From: Paenibacillus sp. PAMC 26794
Lineage (GTDB): Bacteria; Bacillota; Bacilli; Paenibacillales; Paenibacillaceae
DNA length: 64,000 bases
Assembly (NCBI RefSeq): GCF_000316035.1
Contig: NZ_ANHX01000011.1
Location: 310,001-374,000, forward strand
Reading direction: 5' to 3'
Part shown: positions 60,344 through 64,000 of the stretch, piece after piece
How positions within the stretch are numbered: position 1 is the stretch's first letter
Layout: each line of letters begins with the position of its first letter
The notes under the pieces: generated by a model
Told to the model about the DNA's origin: nothing
What the model saw: only the letters and a program-made list of their open reading frames with translations
The model's database searches: none
Program-made: the position numbers and the translations under genes

Positions 60344-60493
60344 GATGTTCTCCTTTCTGGTGAACAATCCACAAACATTGGTATCATTACATTTTACAAC
60401 ATAATATGGAAACGGTACAATGGGAGGTTGGTCCGGGAAAAACCAGATGAGGGAAGTGTGTATAACATGCGGGAAAGTTTGCTGAAAATTAAT

Positions 60494-60543
60494 AAAAGGC
60501 TGTCTCGCCAACCATGAATTCATGGTTGCAAGACAGCCTTTTC
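60494..60543 (-). terminator. Terminator after the first M29 aminopeptidase gene
   Basis: AAAGGCTGTCT/AGACAGCCTTT 11-bp stem with an inner AACCATGAA/TTCATGGTT palindrome; A-run and T-run flanks make it bidirectional. Confidence 0.8.
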
Positions 60544-60590
60544 GACTGTTCAGTGAAAATACATTACAGGAGATTACTCTCCGTAATCAG

Positions 60591-61823
60591 TTAGAATGCC
60601 CAGTCTCCCTTAAGGAAGATGGCTTCGCGTTCGCCGTTTGCCGTGATACCGTAAATGTCCGTCTCGGGAGAGCCCATCATGAAGTCCACGTGGGTGATGC
60701 TGGTGTTCATGCCGCGAGCTGCAAGCTCTTCAGGAGACATCGTTTTGCCACCTTCGATATTGAATGCATAGGAACTGCCAATCGCAAGATGGCACGACGC
60801 ATTCTCATCATACAATGTAGTGTAATACAGGATACCACTCTCAGAGATCGGTGAATGGAAGGGAACCAAAGCGACTTCGCCGAGATAATGAGATCCTTCA
60901 TCCATGGAAATGAGTCTTTCCAGCGTATCCTGACCTTCTTCAGCATGAAAATCAATGATGCGTCCGTTCTCAAATGTGAGTGAAAAACGATCAATGATAC
61001 TGCCGCCATAGCTGAGTGGTTTGGTGCTGGACACCTTGCCGTTAACACCGTGCTTGGCTGGAGCAGTGAATACTTCCTCTGTCGGGATATTGGCGACAAA
61101 AGGGGTGCCTTGCTCATTCACGCTACCTGCCTGTGCCCAGATATGTCCTTCTGGAAGCTCAACGGTCAGATCCGTTCCTGGGGAGAGGAAATGTAATGCT
61201 TGATACTTCTTGTTGTTCAGGGCAACGGCTTTGGTCTCCAGTCGTTCAATATGCTGTTCCCAAGCCGTTACAGGATCCTCCAGATCGGCTCTCACTGCAG
61301 CAAAAATGACTTCCCACAGCTGGCTAACCTGCTCGGCTGCCGGGAGATCCGGGAATACTTTGGCTGCCCAATCGGGGGAAGGACAAGCCACACCCGTCCA
61401 GCTCATTTTATCCGCCTGTTGATACTGACGGTACTTGGCCATCGCCTGACCATATGTACGCTGATGGGTAGAGATCCGCTCCGGGTCAATACCTTTCATC
61501 AGGTCTGGGCTGGATGACAACACGGTCAGGAAGGCTGCATTATTGGCCGCCAGTTCTTCAAGCTCCGCTGCATGCCATTTCGGCGGCTCTTGGAAGGATT
61601 CCTCAGGGGCCAACTCAAACCGCAAACGATTGACGGTTTCATCTCCGTATTTTACAATAACCTGCTTGGCGCCAGCCTCATATCCCTTGCGTACCAGCAA
61701 ACGTACGAATTCAGCGGTATCAATCATCGCACTGATGACAAATACTTGCCCTGGCTGCACGTTAGCACCTACTCTTACAGCAAGTTCAGCGTAACGATCC
61801 AGTTTTTGTTCAAAACTTAACAT
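60591..61823 (-). CDS. M29 family aminopeptidase
   Basis: A 410-aa thermophilic-type aminopeptidase (PepS/AmpS/AMPT family M29). The metal ligands are visible in FHAEEGQDTL and DEGSHYLGEVALVPFHSPIS (Glu, His), and later NASCHLAIGSSYAF and HVDFMMGSPETDIYG (His, Asp). ATG 61823 with GGAGGGAACTC. It is a close paralogue of the next gene on the same strand, over the full length, separated by 90 bp. It acts on free N-termini of peptides in the cytoplasm. Confidence 0.93.
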   Translation of the reverse strand: MLSFEQKLDRYAELAVRVGANVQPGQVFVISAMIDTAEFVRLLVRKGYEAGAKQVIVKYGDETVNRLRFELAPEESFQEPPKWHAAELEELAANNAAFLTVLSSSPDLMKGIDPERISTHQRTYGQAMAKYRQYQQADKMSWTGVACPSPDWAAKVFPDLPAAEQVSQLWEVIFAAVRADLEDPVTAWEQHIERLETKAVALNNKKYQALHFLSPGTDLTVELPEGHIWAQAGSVNEQGTPFVANIPTEEVFTAPAKHGVNGKVSSTKPLSYGGSIIDRFSLTFENGRIIDFHAEEGQDTLERLISMDEGSHYLGEVALVPFHSPISESGILYYTTLYDENASCHLAIGSSYAFNIEGGKTMSPEELAARGMNTSITHVDFMMGSPETDIYGITANGEREAIFLKGDWAF

Positions 61824-61913
61824 ATGAGTTCCCTCCAATTGTTGAATTGTTGACCTGTTGACGCAGGAAAAGAGAGGAGTAATCTCCTCTCTCCTAAATC
61901 ACATCAAACGGGA

Positions 61914-63146
61914 TTAAAATGCCCAGTTTCCTTGCAGGAAGATCGGCTCTTCCGCGCCTTCGGAGGTCACGCCGTGGATGTTCATTTCTCCGGATCCAAT
62001 CATGAAGTCTACATGAGTGAGACTGGAGTTCATGCCACGTTCAATCAACTCTTCTTTGGACATCGTTTTACCACCTTCCAGACAGAAGGCATAGGCATTA
62101 CCAATCGCCAAATGGTTGGAGGCATTTTCATCAAATAGAGTATTGTAGAACAAAATATTGGTATCGGAAATTGGGGACTGATGTGGAACGAGGGCTACTT
62201 CACCCAGATAGTGTGCACCTTCATCCATCTCGATCAGGTTTTTGAGTGCATCGAGACCTTGATCGGCGGTATAGTCAACGATTCGGCCGTTCTCGAATGT
62301 TAGTGAGAAACCGTCAATCAGGTTGCCGCCGTAGCTCAGTGGTTTCGTGCTTCGCACTGTACCGTTAACACCCGTTTTCAGCGGAGCCGTGAATACTTCT
62401 TCGGTAGGCATATTGGCAATAAAGACATGTCCTTGCTCATTCACACTTCCACCGGATACCCAGATATGGCCTTCTGGAAGTTCGATGGTCAAGTCTGTGC
62501 CTGGAGCTGTATAGTGAAGCTTGTTGTATTTCTTGTTGTTCAGCAGATCAGCGCGGGAATCGAGATTTTGCAAATGGGTTTTCCATTCGGCAACAGCATC
62601 CTGTTCACCGATCCGTACTGTTTTGAAAATAACATCCCACAGGCGGTCCACTTGTTGTGCTTCCGGCAGGTCCGGGAACACTTTAGCTGCCCATTCCGGA
62701 GAAGGAACGGCTACGATAGACCAGCTGAATTTGTCAGCCATCTGATAAGAACGATATTTTTCGAGCGCTTTGCCGCGTACTTTTTGGTTAGTAATAATGC
62801 GTTCCTGAGCTACACCGTTCAGAAGATCCGGATTTTCAGCGATGACGTGCAGAATAGCGGCACCTTCTTCAACGAGTTCAGTCATTTCAGCTGCAAACCA
62901 TTTCGGTTCAATGGAGAAGGCTTCATCAGGTGCAAGATCGTAATGAAGACGTGTAACGGTTTCATCGCTCCAGTTTACTTTGACCAATTTCGCACCTTTA
63001 CCGTAAGCTGCTTTGACAATCAGTCGTACAAAATGTGCTGCCGAGATTGGAGCGTTAACCACGAGTGTCTGTCCAGGATGGACATTGACACCAACTTGTA
63101 CAGCCAGTTCAGCATATTGCTGCAGATTCGTTTCAAAAGTATTCAT
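61914..63146 (-). CDS. M29 family aminopeptidase, paralogue
   Basis: A 410-aa M29 aminopeptidase, the first of the tandem pair in transcription order. It has the same motif series: DEGAHYLGEVALVPHQSPIS, NASNHLAIGNAYAF and HVDFMIGSGEMNIHG. It is identical in length to its neighbour, and many segments match exactly (YGGNLIDGFSLTFENGRI versus YGGSIIDRFSLTFENGRI). ATG 63146 with TTGGAGGAAA. No terminator was seen between the two, so co-transcription is likely. The pair results from an old tandem duplication. Confidence 0.93.
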   Translation of the reverse strand: MNTFETNLQQYAELAVQVGVNVHPGQTLVVNAPISAAHFVRLIVKAAYGKGAKLVKVNWSDETVTRLHYDLAPDEAFSIEPKWFAAEMTELVEEGAAILHVIAENPDLLNGVAQERIITNQKVRGKALEKYRSYQMADKFSWSIVAVPSPEWAAKVFPDLPEAQQVDRLWDVIFKTVRIGEQDAVAEWKTHLQNLDSRADLLNNKKYNKLHYTAPGTDLTIELPEGHIWVSGGSVNEQGHVFIANMPTEEVFTAPLKTGVNGTVRSTKPLSYGGNLIDGFSLTFENGRIVDYTADQGLDALKNLIEMDEGAHYLGEVALVPHQSPISDTNILFYNTLFDENASNHLAIGNAYAFCLEGGKTMSKEELIERGMNSSLTHVDFMIGSGEMNIHGVTSEGAEEPIFLQGNWAF

Positions 63147-63386
63147 GCTATTTTTTCCTCCAATGTGATAATAATATCGTAGCTTGTTGGCTATTATAGA
63201 TGTTGTTCAAACACGTATTATAGTCCTCATTACAACGATGTAAGGACTCAGAATGGTTCCTTCATTGAATAAGGTATACGTTGCTACGTTATATATTGTA
63301 CAATTAACCAATAATAATTACCAAACTAGGTTTACCAGAAATGTTGGAGACCGACTGTAGATGAAAGATTAAAGGAGAGAATGATT

Positions 63387-63653
63387 GTGAATATTGAAAT
63401 TATAAGTGTTGAAATGCGCCGTGAAGGTGAAAAAGGGTACGTGGGAAATACCGTTTACCGCACAGAAGGCGAAAAGTCCGTGTATGAGATTACTTTCATG
63501 AGCAAGAACGGAAAAGACTGGGACTACAGCTTACATTTCACGGAGCAATCCGGTGATGAAGATGAGTTGCTTCGTATGGACGAGCTGCTTGAGAATGATG
63601 ACGATCTGTACAATCAATTGCTCGATGCTGCATTGGAGGCATATCCGGCTTAA
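63387..63653 (+). CDS. Small acidic protein of unknown function
   Basis: An 88-aa soluble protein. The N-terminal half is beta-rich (IEIISVEMRREGEKGYVGNTVY; YEITFMSKNGKDWDYSLHF) and the C-terminal half is very acidic (GDEDELLRMDELLENDDDL). I do not recognise a family. GTG 63387 is 9 bp from AAAGGAG; ATG 63381 is in frame but only 3 bp from it. It is followed by a terminator. Confidence 0.7.
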   Translation: MNIEIISVEMRREGEKGYVGNTVYRTEGEKSVYEITFMSKNGKDWDYSLHFTEQSGDEDELLRMDELLENDDDLYNQLLDAALEAYPA

Positions 63654-63700
63654 CTAGCCGAGATATTCTTGTTCTATTGTGTCGTGTTGATGACTATACT

Positions 63701-63741
63701 AGACGGTGTATGCCCGAAACAGGGTGTATACCGTCTATTTT
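63701..63741 (+). terminator. Terminator after the small acidic protein gene
   Basis: AGACGGTGTATGCCC pairs with GGGTGTATACCGTCT around a short loop, followed by a T-rich tail. Confidence 0.8.
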
Positions 63742-63833
63742 ATTGGTTATGTTGAATAGATGATCCAGAAAAGGGAAGTCTACGAGATGAATGGAACCAG
63801 AGAGACAATCCGCCTATTGGGAGGTAACCGTGA

Positions 63834-64000
63834 ATGGCATCTGACAATCTGATTACAGAAGGGTTGACGGGGCTTGAAGAAGTCGCGCCCGATATTCTCA
63901 GTTTGCGTACACTATTCGTTAATGTCGTGTTCATCGGAGAGCCAGGAAGCAGGAACTGGGTCCTCGTGGACACCGGAATGGCGAGGTTCACGGATCATAT
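63834..64000 (+). CDS. MBL-fold metallo-hydrolase, N-terminal fragment
   Basis: The first 55 codons of a gene that runs off the window. The start is ATG 63834 with GGGAGGTAACC. VAPDILSLRTLFVNVVFIGE followed by NWVLVDTGM is the usual opening of metallo-beta-lactamase-fold hydrolases, just before the HxHxDH metal motif, which is beyond the window. The enzyme subtype cannot be called. Confidence 0.7.
   Translation, partial: MASDNLITEGLTGLEEVAPDILSLRTLFVNVVFIGEPGSRNWVLVDTGMARFTDH

Noticed and set aside
60344..60523. Upstream extension of the ECF sigma factor
   Set aside because: The added 60 residues include sequence from the terminator hairpin and are unlike any sigma factor; ATG 60343 has a perfect ribosome binding site.
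63301..63340. CCAATAATAATTACC and GGTTTACC near the M29 gene promoter
   Set aside because: The arms do not fit the 11-6-11 Xer layout.
1..64000. tRNA, rRNA, CRISPR arrays, transposases, prophage structural genes
   Set aside because: I looked for typical cloverleaf ends, rRNA core sequences, regularly spaced repeats and DDE transposase or capsid motifs and saw none; a tRNAscan-SE or CRISPR search could confirm.

Overview
The window looks like a chromosomal segment of an endospore-forming Bacillota, most likely Paenibacillus or a close relative. The reasons are a CwlJ/GerQ spore-germination pair, a collagen-like protein of the exosporium type, a PspA-DUF350-DUF4178-DUF4247 cluster, many strong AAGGAGG ribosome binding sites, frequent TTG/GTG starts and mid-range GC. 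I see no rRNA, tRNA or CRISPR array. The genus is inferred from gene content, not from a search.

Layout. 1-4487: the end of an MFS transporter, then an operon of an orphan ABC ATPase, a lipoprotein with calcium-loop repeats and an OmpR/HK two-component system. 4611-11388: glycogen module (glgC on -, glgB-glgA on +) closed by a convergent neopullulanase-type glycosidase. 11655-15186: an M20 peptidase, then an amino-acid ABC transporter with a fused binding protein/permease. 15187-17196: a c-di-AMP (ydaO-type) riboswitch in front of a LysM-3D cell-wall protein, and a polysaccharide deacetylase. 17344-20253: an LpdD-like protein, then pspA-DUF350-DUF4178-DUF4247 behind an ECF-type promoter. 20364-22705: an HNH protein, then moeA-mobB.

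22786-41176 is the most unusual part. It is bounded by two 28-bp sequences built like chromosomal dif sites, with a third inside a 626-bp non-coding stretch, all in the same orientation. A tyrosine recombinase gene sits just inside each outer site, and both genes point outward. Between them lie oxidoreductases, two amino-acid permeases, a YqcI/GntA-like heme protein with a LysE exporter, a DUF1989 protein and an amidase, an FMN-riboswitch-controlled EamA transporter, a DinB/CGNR pair, an amidohydrolase and an unknown gene next to the second recombinase.

41338-54502: lactate dehydrogenase, a seven-Asp-box lipoprotein, an AT-rich accessory cluster (phosphotransferase, NUDIX, methyltransferase, kinase, C39-like peptidase), a collagen-like protein, an SDR, a secreted protein with a duplicated domain, and cwlJ-gerQ. 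54725-64000: an ECF sigma factor fused to a DUF1835 region, a CNNM/CBS transporter, a small secreted protein, an ECF sigma/anti-sigma pair, two tandem M29 aminopeptidases, a small acidic protein and the start of an MBL-fold hydrolase.
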